From Brettanomyces bruxellensis (taxonomy: Eukaryota; Ascomycota; Pichiomycetes; Pichiales; Pichiaceae): a stretch of 64,000 nucleotides of DNA. Numbering within the stretch: the first letter of the stretch is position 1; every line of letters begins with the position of its first letter. The DNA lies in assembly GCF_011074885.1 (NCBI RefSeq), contig NC_054685.1:682001-746000 (forward strand), written 5' to 3'. Below are positions 47,433-57,423 of this stretch, one piece after another. Under the pieces are notes generated by a model. The model was given only the letters and a program-made list of their open reading frames with translations, searched no databases and was not told the DNA's origin. Both the position numbers and the translations under genes were made by a program.

Positions 47433-50400
47433 ATGGAAGAGGTAAGTCTTGTATCGTGTCCGTATTGTCGTGAAAACTAGAAACAGCAATATTTTCGGTA
47501 TATTTGTTGATAAGGCGATGTGGAATGGCTACTAATATGTCATTTAAGAGATGTGGTGCATTTGCAATTACAATGTTTGTCAATCATTGAGTCTGGTTTG
47601 TTGATAAAGAATGCGGATTATCCTTTTTTCATTCATTCTTCGTCTGAAGTTTTTTTTTTTCGGCATGTTTGTTTTCACTACGATACGTGATCAATTGAGT
47701 CCTCCAAGAATTGAAACGTACTCTGCAATTTGGAGGAATACTGCTTATACGGAATCTTGGATAATTTGCTCAGTAATACTAACATATTCATATTTATCTG
47801 TTAAGCACTCGTCTAAAGCATCTTCATCACAAACACCGACGGAGTCGGCACCAACATCTTCGACACCGGCAACATCAACGTCGGATGTTACAGGGCATGG
47901 CACAAATACAAAATTGAACGTTATGGGCCCTGTTTCACTCTCAGCAGACAAGGATTTACTCAAAAAGGTGAAGGAAAAACTTGAGGCCAAATCCAGGGTC
48001 CATCCGGCAGCTTTTAGAGGTTGGAAAGAGGTCGGCGGATATCAGGAGGGCGACCAATTGACACACACGGATGAAATTATGGATCTTTTGACGCGTAGCA
48101 CGTTTCTCGAGGAGCATCTTCCCGAGTGGCTTTATGGTGATTGGTATCACATTGTTGCAGCTTTAACTCTTGGTGCTTTAATCTGCTGGGCTTTTGGTTA
48201 TTTCAAGTTTTACTTGGGCCCGGTTTTTTTCGTTACTGTTCCAGTGGCATTATACTACAGGTCGTGCATTCGCAAGTATAGGCAGAAGATCAGACTCGAG
48301 GCACAGCGTGAGTTTTCCGTTGCCGCAATTGAGGATGACTTTGAGTCTTTGGACTGGCTGAATGTGTTTCTTGAGAAATTGTGGCCAAACGTTGAGCCAT
48401 TTGTGTCTGAGCAGGTCTGTGAGCAAGGTAATGCTGTTCTGGCCGAACTCCCACTCCCAAGTTTTGTTAAACAGGTTTGGATTCACACTTTCACCGTTGG
48501 AACTAAGCCTCCTCGTGTTGACAAAGTTCGCACTCTCTCCAGAACTGGCGACGATGTCACCGTGATGGATTGGTGGGTTTCGTTTGTGCCAAATGTGAGG
48601 GCTGATCTTACAGACAAACAACTCCGGAACCGTGCAAACCAGACGTTTGTCTTGAAGGCCAAATTGTTTGGATTGACGATTCCCTTCCGCTTGACTGACG
48701 CTTCATTCCAGGCGAAAATCCGTGTTCGTTTACGGATGATGCCTAACTTCCCCCACATTCAGACCGTTAACGTTTCTCTCATGGAAGCCCCAAAGTTTGA
48801 CGCTGTGACAGTTCCAATCGTGGAAGCTCTGTCTTCTCACCAGAGGTGTTTGCCATTCCAGGCTTGTATATGTTCCTCAATGAGATGGTCAAGAAGTTTG
48901 CCGGTCCAATGCTATTCAGTCCACTCTCTTTCCAGGTTAATCTCGAGCAGTTGTTGGCTGGTAACGGTATGAGAGGTGCTCTTGGTATCCTAGAGTTGAA
49001 TATTAAGAGTGCCAAGGACTTGAGAGGGGCCGATACGTTCAACAACACCATCGATCCATACTTCACGTTTGGATTTGGAAGCCAGGTCCTTGGAAAGACT
49101 AAAGTTGTCCCTGATACCGTTAATCCTGTGTTCAACCAACGTGTTAATGTGATGCTTAAGACTTCTACAGAGCCTTTGGCCATCGTATTGTACGATGAGA
49201 ATGAGTCTGATGGTCGTAAGGATAAGTTTATGGGTGCTGTGTTGTATGACTTGGAAGATATCATGGCAAAGGGAAGAATTGACGACGTCACCCTTCCAGT
49301 TTTGAGAAATAACCGTCCCGCCGGCCAAATCAGCTTTGGCCTCAAGTTGATGAGATCTTTGCAGGGTTCGCGTTTGCCTGATGGCTCTTATTTGCCACCT
49401 CCTGATTTAAACACAGGTGTTTTGAACTTGAAGTTGCTCGGTGCCCGTGGCTACAGTGAGGATGATAAGAAGCCTGGTTCTGTTTACGCTGAAGTCTTCG
49501 TCAACAGGGAGAAGAAGTTGACATCCGGTTCTGTTAAAAAGTCTAAGGAGGCCTCCTGGAACATGCCATATGAGGAAATCGTCACCGACAGAGCAAATAC
49601 CTCCGTCAGGGTTCTTCTCCGTGATCCGACAAAGAAAGTCGATCCGAAGGACAATAAGTCCAACTTGATTGGCTCTGCTACGATCAAGTTGACCGATATC
49701 ATCGATGCCTCATTCGTTGGAAATGAGTGGTTCTCGATGAACAGAGGAACCGGTGAGGTCAAACTCTCTTGCGAGTGGAATTCTGTTCACATGACCGGCG
49801 TTGCCGGAGCTATTGGATACACCGAGCCAATTGGTGTTGTCAGAGTGTTTATCTCCAAGGCACACGACCTTCTGAACTTGAAAAAGATTGGGAAGGTTGA
49901 TCCTTACGTTAGGCTTATGGTGAATGGTGTACAGAGAGGACGTACATTGGCCATGGATGCTACATTGGATCCTGTTTACAATGAATCCATCTACATTCCA
50001 GTTTCATCGCCAAACCAAAGAATCAAAATCGAGGCCATGTCCACCGAGAGGACCTCGAGAGACAGAACTTTGGGATCATTCCAAGTTCGTTTGGATAAGT
50101 TCATTGATTATGACGATAAGGGAGAGCCTATTGAGACCGTTGGAGACTCTGAGACTGATTCCTTACTCCATAAGAATGGAATTCATGGCTCTATTGAGTA
50201 CTCCCTGGCCTTCTTCTCGTGTAAGTCTGTCCACACACCGATGGAAGCTAAAGAGCGTTCCGACCGTATTTCTGAAATCAAGGAGACTATTAAAGTCAAA
50301 GAAGCTGAGAGAGAAAAGGAGGAAAAGGATGTCGGATCCAAGGAGAAGAAAAAGACTGCTAAGTTCAGTAAAAAGGTTAAGAAGGCTAAAGAACATTTGG

Positions 50401-51488
50401 TTGAAGACTCCGAACAGATTGCAGAGCTTCAGGATGAATTAGAGGAGATTGAGGATGAGAAAGCAAGTGAGAAGCTTACTGTAGACCAGTTAAAGGATCA
50501 AAATGCCGGTGTTCTTGTCTTCAGTATACTTGAAGGACAATTCCCATCAGACGGGTACTTGCAGGTGTTCTTTGATATGCAAGGTTACGCAACGCTTTCC
50601 TCCAATAAAGTTGGTCCACATAACAGCAGAGTGGCTCTTACTGGAGATGTCATGATCAAGGAGTTGAAAGAGTTTTCGACTGTTACTTTCCAGCTTGCCA
50701 GAAAGAAAGATGCTAACATCAAGTCTGACGCCATCTGCAAGATGACTATCCCAACCTTGAAGTTTGTTGAGCAAAGCTATGATAAAGTGACGGTGATGCA
50801 AATCGGTGAAGGTAGCCCTTGTAAAGTCAAGATCCGGACTCGTTTCATCCCAGTCAGCATGAGCAGTTTGCCTGACTTAGATTCGATCGGTAATTCCGGT
50901 ACCCTTCACTTGAAGATTCTTCGTGCGGAAGGTTTGCCATCTGCAGACTCGAATGGAAAGTCCGATCCATTTGCAAAGCTTTACCTCAACGGTGAAGAGT
51001 TCTTCAAGACGAAGAACAAGAAGAAGACATTGAACCCAGAGTGGAATGAAGAAACAGAGATAAGTGTGGATAATAGGGTGAGCTCTGTTGTTCGTATAAA
51101 GGTGATCGACTGGGACTTTGGTGTTGAGGCCGATGACAGTTTGTGTGAATACACATTCCCACTTTCTGGTATTGATCCATTTGCAAAAGACTGGCAGAGC
51201 TTCCAATTTGCCCTTTCTGACGAGAACAACAAACCATCTGGCCAAATCTATCTTGAAGGTTTATTTAAGCCTGCCTATCATACAGTCCTTAACCCTGAGA
51301 AGAAGCTTCCAAATGTTGGAAATATGGCTGTTGACGGCGCCGGTAAACTTATCTCCACTGGTGTCGGTGGTGCCGGTAAAGTTCTATCAACGGGTGTTGG
51401 TGGAGCTGGAAAAGTCCTTGGAACTGCCGGAAAGGTCGGAGGAAAGGTGTTTGGAACTGCCAGTGGTATCTTCAGGAAGAAGAAATAG
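47433..51488 (+). CDS. Tricalbin (ER-plasma membrane tether), spliced, with one frame break
   Basis: A tricalbin (Tcb1/2/3, extended-synaptotagmin family) that tethers cortical ER to the plasma membrane and carries lipid in its SMP domain. Exon 1 is ATG GAA GAG (47433-47441). The intron is 47442-47805. Exon 2 starts HSSKASSSQTP. A Ser/Thr-rich tail leads to a membrane hairpin (HIVAALTLGALICWAFGYFK then GPVFFVTVPVALYY), the SMP domain (DDFESLDWLNVFLEKLWPNV onward), then about five C2 domains, for example LGILELNIKSAKDL, VVRVFISKAHDLLNLKKIGK and LHLKILRAEGLPSADSNGKS. The last C2 is followed by Gly-Ala-Gly-Lys repeats and RKKK. One base is missing near 48820-48824; adding a G restores IVGSSVFSPEVFAIPGLYMF. 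Total about 1230 residues, close to Tcb1/Tcb2. Whether the break is real or a sequence error is open. Confidence 0.85.
47442..47805 (+). other. Tricalbin intron (364 nt)
   Basis: Donor GTAAGT directly after ATGGAAGAG, branch TACTAAC at 47777-47783 and acceptor CTGTTAAG ending at 47805, 23 nt beyond the branch motif. The splice is phase 0 and joins in frame to HSSKASSSQ. The apparent upstream extension of the ORF (47611-47805) is intron sequence. Confidence 0.85.
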
Positions 51489-51709
51489 GGTAGCATTCCG
51501 TTCCCAAGATGAAAATTTTGTTTTTCCTTACTGCCGTGTTAGTCGGCATCTTGTATTGTGCTTTTTGTGGACATCCTTTTGTGATTTTATTCAACGCTGT
51601 ATCATTTTTTCCCCACTAACGTTTCTTCAATTTTTTGTACTTACAATTTAAGTCTACCATAGTTTGTATTTAAATTAAAGAATAATAAATGTGAAAATAT
51701 TTCTTGCCT

Positions 51710-53692
51710 TTAGAGAAGATATCCCATCACAGCAATAGCTAACGCATACACAGTCATGGCCGAAACAGAAGTTGATGCGGCATGTCCTTCGTATGTGCTC
51801 ACAACGGCAGATGTTGAAGTATGTATAGCGGTTTCAGCTGTGGATGTTTCTTGAGATTCCTTACTACATCCACCTTTGCAACTTGTGATGATTTCCACGG
51901 TAGTCGCTGTTTGGTCTATATCACTTGCAGAATATGTGTCAGAGCATTTTTCCAATGTACATGTTACAGTCTTCAAAGCATTCGTACTACCATTGTGGTA
52001 AGATGTAGTACTGTTTCCAAATGGTGTTTGAGTTGTTGAGGAGAGTGTGTCTGTGAATGAGCTTGTGCTGTTTGAGAATGTTTTGGTATTAATGTTTGTG
52101 GTATTGACTGTACTGTTAAGTAATGTGGCAGTAGCAGCAGTGCTGTTAGCATAAGTGGAGGATGTAGATGTTGCTAATGTTGAAGAATTGCTTGACGAAG
52201 TGGAAGAGCATGATCCTTCATTGTGAGGAATTGCAGCAAGCTTAACTCTCCACATCAAGGATTGGTTTTCGAAGTCATCTCCTGAATCAAATGGAATTGT
52301 TCCAAAGTTCATCCAGCCGTTTGTTGTGGTAAAGTCGTTGTCGGAAACTGCAAGAAGAAAGTACTCGTCTGTTGTACAAGGAATTGGAATAAGCGTTAAG
52401 CCCTCCCACTTCTCATTTAGAAGAGTAGAATTGTTGTCTCCTCCATTATGAACGCCATACTTGTTCAACTGGGTGTTATCATTTATGTCTATCCACTCAT
52501 AATGGGTTGCAGCTGTGATCCCACTAACCAATTTACCTTTAGAAGAAGCTATTTGGTCTCCCTCGCCATCATATTTACCAAGAATGTTTGTGGCATTCTT
52601 AAGAGAATATAGATCAACATGTCTGTACACTGACTCTGTTCCATCTTCTTGCCCCCTACCAAGTCCGGAATCACGAGGAAGTACCATTACCACGTCATCT
52701 GTCACATACAATAATTCTGACTGAGCAGCAGTCTTTGTTTTCCCATCCGATGGATTCACATATGTTGGGAGCACTATCACATATTCTCCAACTGCTGTTG
52801 CTGATCCACCCGAAAGATCATATTTCATTAAACGAGCATTATAAGCGTACTTTTTCTTGTCACCCCCTTCCTGCATAGCAGCACTTTGGAGAAGTGCAAA
52901 TAATGTCTTTCCATTTGGAGATAAATCCATTCCCTCGTACCCGTGGTTATCTTCACGTCCTGATGTAGGATCAGAAACAGTATACTGGTCCCAGGCAGGG
53001 CAACTATTTGAAGAAAAATTAATTTTTCCATCAACATAAGGTAGGATCGAATCTGGTGCCGTGATATACTCCTGAAGTTGACCATTCGAATCGAATCTAT
53101 AAATTCCTGGACCATACTCATCACTAATCCAGAATCCATTTGCAATGTCACCTTCAATTAAGGCCAAAGCTTCAGAGTCCATGCTGGCACGTGTAGTAGT
53201 ACTATTGGAGTTCAAATTATTTCCCCAGCCATCGCCATGATAAGTCACACCTGGGAGACTGAAGCCATTCATTTCAACCGTGGTATTTGCATCTAGTCCC
53301 GTGAAATAGTTACCATTAAAGTCCTTTAAAAGTATTGAATCAAGATATGTCCACTCAATATTTGGAGTGGAAGATTCGTTAGCCGGGTTTAATGTTACCT
53401 GGTATTTATATAGCCTGTTGGCAAAGTTCACAGTTCCATCCACATTCCATCCTCTATCAGGAAGATTGTAGGTTATGAAAGTATAATAACCATCATCAGT
53501 CTGTTTTAAAGATCCCTTCTGATATTTCACAGAAGATCCAAACGATATAGTGTCGCCATACTTGTCTCTTGCATTTGCTGGTGCGTATCCAAATCCCTGG
53601 AGTCCTAAATCAATGTAATCTGATCCCTCTATCTGAACGGTTGTGTCTGCCAACACAGTTCCAATTAAAAGTAATAATGTCGCAAAACTCAT
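51710..53692 (-). CDS. Secreted GPI-anchored phytase-like esterase
   Basis: A 660-residue cell-surface protein. The signal peptide is MSFATLLLLIGTVLADT (about 1-16). The catalytic part (about 20-500) resembles the esterase-like domain of the phytase family. Its blocks include DLGLQGFGYAPANARDKYGD, GFWISDEYGPGIYRFDSNGQ, GYEGMDLSPNGKTLFALLQS, then LLYVTDDVVMVLPRDSGLG and EKWEGLTLIPIP. The last 150 residues are Ser/Thr/Asn-rich with many N-x-S/T sites. The end is a hydrophobic tail (MTVYALAIAVMGYLL) fitting a GPI-attachment signal. It may release phosphate from extracellular phosphate esters; substrate unknown. A strong Pho4-type site lies about 310 bp upstream. It is convergent with the tricalbin gene. 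Confidence 0.8.
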   Translation of the reverse strand: MSFATLLLLIGTVLADTTVQIEGSDYIDLGLQGFGYAPANARDKYGDTISFGSSVKYQKGSLKQTDDGYYTFITYNLPDRGWNVDGTVNFANRLYKYQVTLNPANESSTPNIEWTYLDSILLKDFNGNYFTGLDANTTVEMNGFSLPGVTYHGDGWGNNLNSNSTTTRASMDSEALALIEGDIANGFWISDEYGPGIYRFDSNGQLQEYITAPDSILPYVDGKINFSSNSCPAWDQYTVSDPTSGREDNHGYEGMDLSPNGKTLFALLQSAAMQEGGDKKKYAYNARLMKYDLSGGSATAVGEYVIVLPTYVNPSDGKTKTAAQSELLYVTDDVVMVLPRDSGLGRGQEDGTESVYRHVDLYSLKNATNILGKYDGEGDQIASSKGKLVSGITAATHYEWIDINDNTQLNKYGVHNGGDNNSTLLNEKWEGLTLIPIPCTTDEYFLLAVSDNDFTTTNGWMNFGTIPFDSGDDFENQSLMWRVKLAAIPHNEGSCSSTSSSNSSTLATSTSSTYANSTAATATLLNSTVNTTNINTKTFSNSTSSFTDTLSSTTQTPFGNSTTSYHNGSTNALKTVTCTLEKCSDTYSASDIDQTATTVEIITSCKGGCSKESQETSTAETAIHTSTSAVVSTYEGHAASTSVSAMTVYALAIAVMGYLL

Positions 53693-55099
53693 TGTCGATT
53701 CTCCTAGATTTGGAATTTGTTGTTTTCCACTCTTTCACTTATGAGCGCTGGCACGGCAAAGGTCTAACATGGAGCATTTTGCACCATTTTATATTGCAGA
53801 CCGTATTTCACAATGCAAAGAATAAAACAGTCACCCAAATTAATTAATTTGTTTTTGCTGTATTCTCCAAAAGTCAAAACAATATATCATTTCTACCTAG
53901 CTAATAATTCATACTACGTAACTGGAACTCGTATATATAAAAGGATGAATACGTGAAACGCGGTTACCTGATTTGGAAATATTTCCCTTGTCCGTGTGCA
54001 CGTGGGTTGAGAGTTTTCGGCTAGAAAAGTGGCTTTAATGCATACGCATCTCCCAAAAGTATTAACTATTACTCTCCATGACTTTATATATGATCAAACA
54101 AAGCATGCTCCATCATATATATAATATTTATCCGATTATCTCCGAATCGAGCAAAGATTTCGTTTGAAAAGAAATTAATTTCATTCTAGCTGATGCTTGT
54201 ATTGATCCGTTCTCGATTTTTCTATTATTCAAAATATCCCACATTAATTCTAACTTTTGTAAATTTTGATGTATCTTCTGCCAAATGTTATGTGGAATAA
54301 TGACCTTTCGTCTTTCACAGTTCGTGAAAAATGTTCGTATTTCCGAGGCTCATCATGATTTTATACAAAATAGAAAATCAAATTTGACACGGGGTTCTCG
54401 TGCTTACATGTTCCAAGAAGTATAGGTAATTTCATGCATACCTTACGTTGTGATAATTTTGAGTTAATATACTTTTTTTTCATTTGGAAGAGGGAGAGTC
54501 CCCCCATAAAGTACGATTTATGTACATTCAGCATGATAACATTTGAATATCAATAATAACTCAGATTAAATCGAAATTCTAGAAATAAATAAACTTCAAT
54601 ATTATACAGCATTCATTTAATTGAATACGATCTTCGTATTAAAATATCTATCTACACATTAATTCTGAAGTGTCTATAATGATTCAAATAAATTTCTTTT
54701 CAAATAATGTGCATTAGATTTTGGTTCACAAATAAAACTTAAGAATGTTTAAACAGGTGGGTATAGAATGTTAGGCCATTCATACTTATATAAGACAGTT
54801 CACAAAATCAAATTTCATTTAATTATATCTGAAGTATAAAAATATATTATGTAAAACATTTTAAAATGGAATCTAGTCATAAATGTGGAAATATATGCGT
54901 ATTTAATCGTAAATTCTATTAAAGAATATACATAAGACTAAAAGTGTCGGACATATGAGAATATTACCTAGTATTAGGTAATCCATTATTATAAGTCATT
55001 AAATTTCTTTGTTTTGAGATCTGAACTTATTCTAAAATAACGAAGATTTCAAATAATATCCATTAGAGACAATCCTGGATAAAATGCACTAACTGTGTA
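53693..55099. other. Very AT-rich spacer upstream of the phytase-like gene
   Basis: No gene is seen. It holds the promoter of the phytase-like gene. A TTCAAATAAT-type motif recurs at about 54701 and 55049, and there is a small inverted repeat ATTACCT/AGGTAAT at about 54964-54983. Older element remnants are possible but not demonstrable by eye. Confidence 0.5.
53998..54006 (+). promoter_or_regulatory. Pho4-type high-affinity site GCACGTGGG
   Basis: An exact match to the strong Pho4 binding sequence (CACGTG flanked by GG), 306 bp upstream of the phytase-like gene start. Cbf1 could also bind the CACGTG core. Context favours phosphate control but is not proof. Confidence 0.5.
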
Positions 55100-55563
55100 T
55101 GTTAGGGAATCAACAGAAAATTAATTATGCGCGATCATACTTCTGTTTCTGAGAATTAAATCTTTTTTTTTATATTATGCATGATTACCTCACTTTATTT
55201 TCCTTTTTATTTTTACTTTACTTTACCTCTTTTTATATAACTTGTTTCTTCTACGAAGGGACGAGACCCGCTAGCCTATTTTGCAATACAATTAGTTCGA
55301 CTCCACTTTGATGGTAACAGAGTAAAGGAAGTAAATTCATTTTCTTCCATGGTGACACATACACAATTGTTAGAATGTTAAAGGCATTAACATTATCACA
55401 CATACCACTTGGTACAGTTATATCCACCCATTTGGGTAACCGACCTTACAATTGTCTGAATCTCCCCGACTGCTAGGTTCTTATTAGTTCTATCAAAAAA
55501 AGGAGTTTGATAACTAAAACCCGGGGGTAACTCATAAGGTCTCTCTTAACTTCGACACGAACG
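55100..55563 (+). mobile_element. LTR-like relic (copy B), upstream of tRNA-Phe
   Basis: It starts at 55100 with TGTTAGGGAATCAACAG and matches copy A (11241-11685, opposite strand) over its whole recognisable length. The element may extend further right, since a TATATATAG at about 55654 would fit an LTR promoter, but the end and a target-site duplication could not be identified. There is no internal coding region. Its recognisable part ends about 300 bp 5' of tRNA-Phe. Confidence 0.7.
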
Positions 55564-55864
55564 TTTCCCGAGGAGGGAAAGTGTCTTCCGTAGTCATGAA
55601 CGGATATTAGTAAAATGATAATTAATTTCGGGAAATGTGTCATTTCCATTCAATATATATAGAGGTCCTTACCCTCTGGTAATGAGAGAAGGATGGAAAG
55701 AAATCTGAAGAAAGAAAGATACGAGAATTATCAGATAACAATCTTATTAATCTATTATATATCTTTAGACGGATTTGGTAATCATCTAACGAATACTTAT
55801 ACTTCAGGTTATTGAAAATAATATTTTGTTACCTTAAGTCAGACCATTTACAAAGCTATTGCAT
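55564..55864. other. Spacer between LTR relic and tRNA-Phe
   Basis: AT-rich, possibly the degraded remainder of the LTR. It has a TATA-like run at about 55652-55661. No gene is seen. Confidence 0.4.
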
Positions 55865-55881
55865 GCGAGCTTAGCTCAGTC

Positions 55882-55914
<33 letters not shown>

Positions 55915-55937
55915 GAGTTCAATCCTCGGAGATCGCA
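55865..55937 (+). tRNA. tF(GAA): tRNA-Phe (anticodon GAA), with one acceptor-stem mismatch
   Basis: A 73-nt cloverleaf without intron. D arm GCTC...GAGC, anticodon stem TCAGA/TCTGA with loop CTGAAGA (GAA), T arm CCGAG-TTCAATC-CTCGG, discriminator A. The acceptor stem GCGAGCT/AGATCGC pairs except at position 5-68, where G faces A. S. cerevisiae tRNA-Phe genes carry an intron after position 37, which is absent here. It is followed by a T-rich terminator. Confidence 0.92.
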
Positions 55938-55948
55938 TATTTTTTAAA

Positions 55949-55977
55949 TTTTTCTTTTTCTTTTTCTTTTTCTTTTT
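55949..55977 (+). repeat. (TTTTTC)n microsatellite after tRNA-Phe
   Basis: Four to five TTTTTC units directly 3' of the tRNA. It includes T runs long enough for Pol III termination. A simple repeat with probably no further role. Confidence 0.8.
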
Positions 55978-56193
55978 AGACATCTTTTCCTATTTCACAA
56001 CACTACTTAAACATTATGTATCGTGCCTTATATAGTTTTAAGCGCTTCGAAATGCTCGTGTATTTAAGCTTGTACATGATCTCGGGTAGACTTAATAATA
56101 TTTAATGGGAACTCAATCACATTGAACTTGGATGCATGCTTGTTAACTTTTGATACAAATATTGTTAGGCTTTAAGGTACGCTGTTACATCAG

Positions 56194-57288
56194 ATGCAAC
56201 AAAAAAATCAGAATGGAAATAGCACATTAGGTTATGTCGAAGACAGTACCTCTAGAAAATCTCGGGACAGTGAATCAAAGGAAGAAAGTAACGTTCGAAA
56301 AATCGATAATATTAATGATGAAGAGGCAAAGGAAGGGAATATATCACAGAGAATCGAGCACCGTTCGGATAATCGGACGATGAGATCTAGTAATAATTTG
56401 ACTGAGCATAAAAGTAATAGAAATGAAGAAGAAGAAAACGATGAAGAAGGAGAAGATGATTTTGGCGATTTTGAGGAAGAGGAATCGGGCCCTAATAAAG
56501 ATGGTGATGATATATTTGGCGACTTTCAAGAAAATGAATTCAAAAAATCCGATGTTTCTGAAAATGCAAACACTGCCATCGAATTAAGCTTTAAAGAGGA
56601 TTATGATCCTAAGTCTGAGGTAATAAAGAATCTTATGACAAGTATGATGGGCCTCGAAAATGAGGACAATAGTGTCAATGATACTATTGAACAACAGAAT
56701 GCAATCAATGATGATTATCATTCTGAGATACAGTTAAGTGAAAGATGTCAAGCATTGTATAACCGATTGACACAGCAGCCATCGAATCTACAACAAATAA
56801 ATTGGAAAAAATCGTTTATCCGGCGGCAGCTATTATTGAATTTACAGATACCGATAAATTTGGATGAAATGGCCCCAAAAATGTCCGAAAATGACGTTTA
56901 TCCAGATATTAAATTAAATCCAAAAGATAGAGAAAGGATGGAAATGACTCTTAAACGTCAGATTGTGCCATTCAATGATCTCAAAATCACATCCGAACAA
57001 TTGAACATTGTATTAAAAAATACGGAAAGTCAGATTGAAGATTTTTATGGCCTGCTTCAGCCAGTATCATATTATAAAGCTGTTTGCGAGCAGAATCCGG
57101 ATAGATTAGAGAGGGAGTGGGAAAAACTAGTGAAGATTAAAGAGAAACTTTTGGAAATGGTTTCCTGCTGGGATAAACGAGTATCTGAAGTGCAAACCGA
57201 TAGTGATATTTTTTCTGAGTACGTGGAAAATCTTGTTGGAAACACGCAGAAACTGAGAAGACAACGACTGGCTGGAAAGTCGAAATAG
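56194..57288 (+). CDS. LAA2: Laa2-like AP-1/clathrin adaptor accessory protein
   Basis: A 364-residue hydrophilic protein. Two acidic FGDF motifs, EDDFGDFEEEE (about 87-97) and DDIFGDFQEN (about 105-114), resemble the acidic phenylalanine motifs that bind clathrin-adaptor ear domains. The C-terminal half contains INWKKSFIRRQLLLNLQIPI then NLDEMAP, and a helical segment ending QKLRRQRLAGKSK. This layout matches yeast Laa2 (YBL010C), which with Laa1 recruits AP-1 to the TGN/endosome. The first 80 residues are disordered and Asn/Ser/Glu-rich. It is longer than the S. cerevisiae protein (about 280). The assignment rests on motif layout. Aftiphilin-like adaptors are the alternative. Convergent with ERG7 (135-bp gap). 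Confidence 0.6.
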   Translation: MQQKNQNGNSTLGYVEDSTSRKSRDSESKEESNVRKIDNINDEEAKEGNISQRIEHRSDNRTMRSSNNLTEHKSNRNEEEENDEEGEDDFGDFEEEESGPNKDGDDIFGDFQENEFKKSDVSENANTAIELSFKEDYDPKSEVIKNLMTSMMGLENEDNSVNDTIEQQNAINDDYHSEIQLSERCQALYNRLTQQPSNLQQINWKKSFIRRQLLLNLQIPINLDEMAPKMSENDVYPDIKLNPKDRERMEMTLKRQIVPFNDLKITSEQLNIVLKNTESQIEDFYGLLQPVSYYKAVCEQNPDRLEREWEKLVKIKEKLLEMVSCWDKRVSEVQTDSDIFSEYVENLVGNTQKLRRQRLAGKSK

Positions 57289-57423
57289 TCATTCATACAT
57301 ACGATAAGAAGGAAGAAAATTTATATACAAAAAGAATCCTAAATATAATAATTAAAATATTTGGAGAAACTCAATATTGATAATATCAAATCTAAACTGT
57401 CATTCAAATAAAACGATAAAAGA

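Noticed and set aside
47611..47805. N-terminal extension of the tricalbin from the ATG at 47611
   Set aside because: It lies inside a well-formed intron (GTAAGT, TACTAAC, AAG) that joins a short exon in frame.
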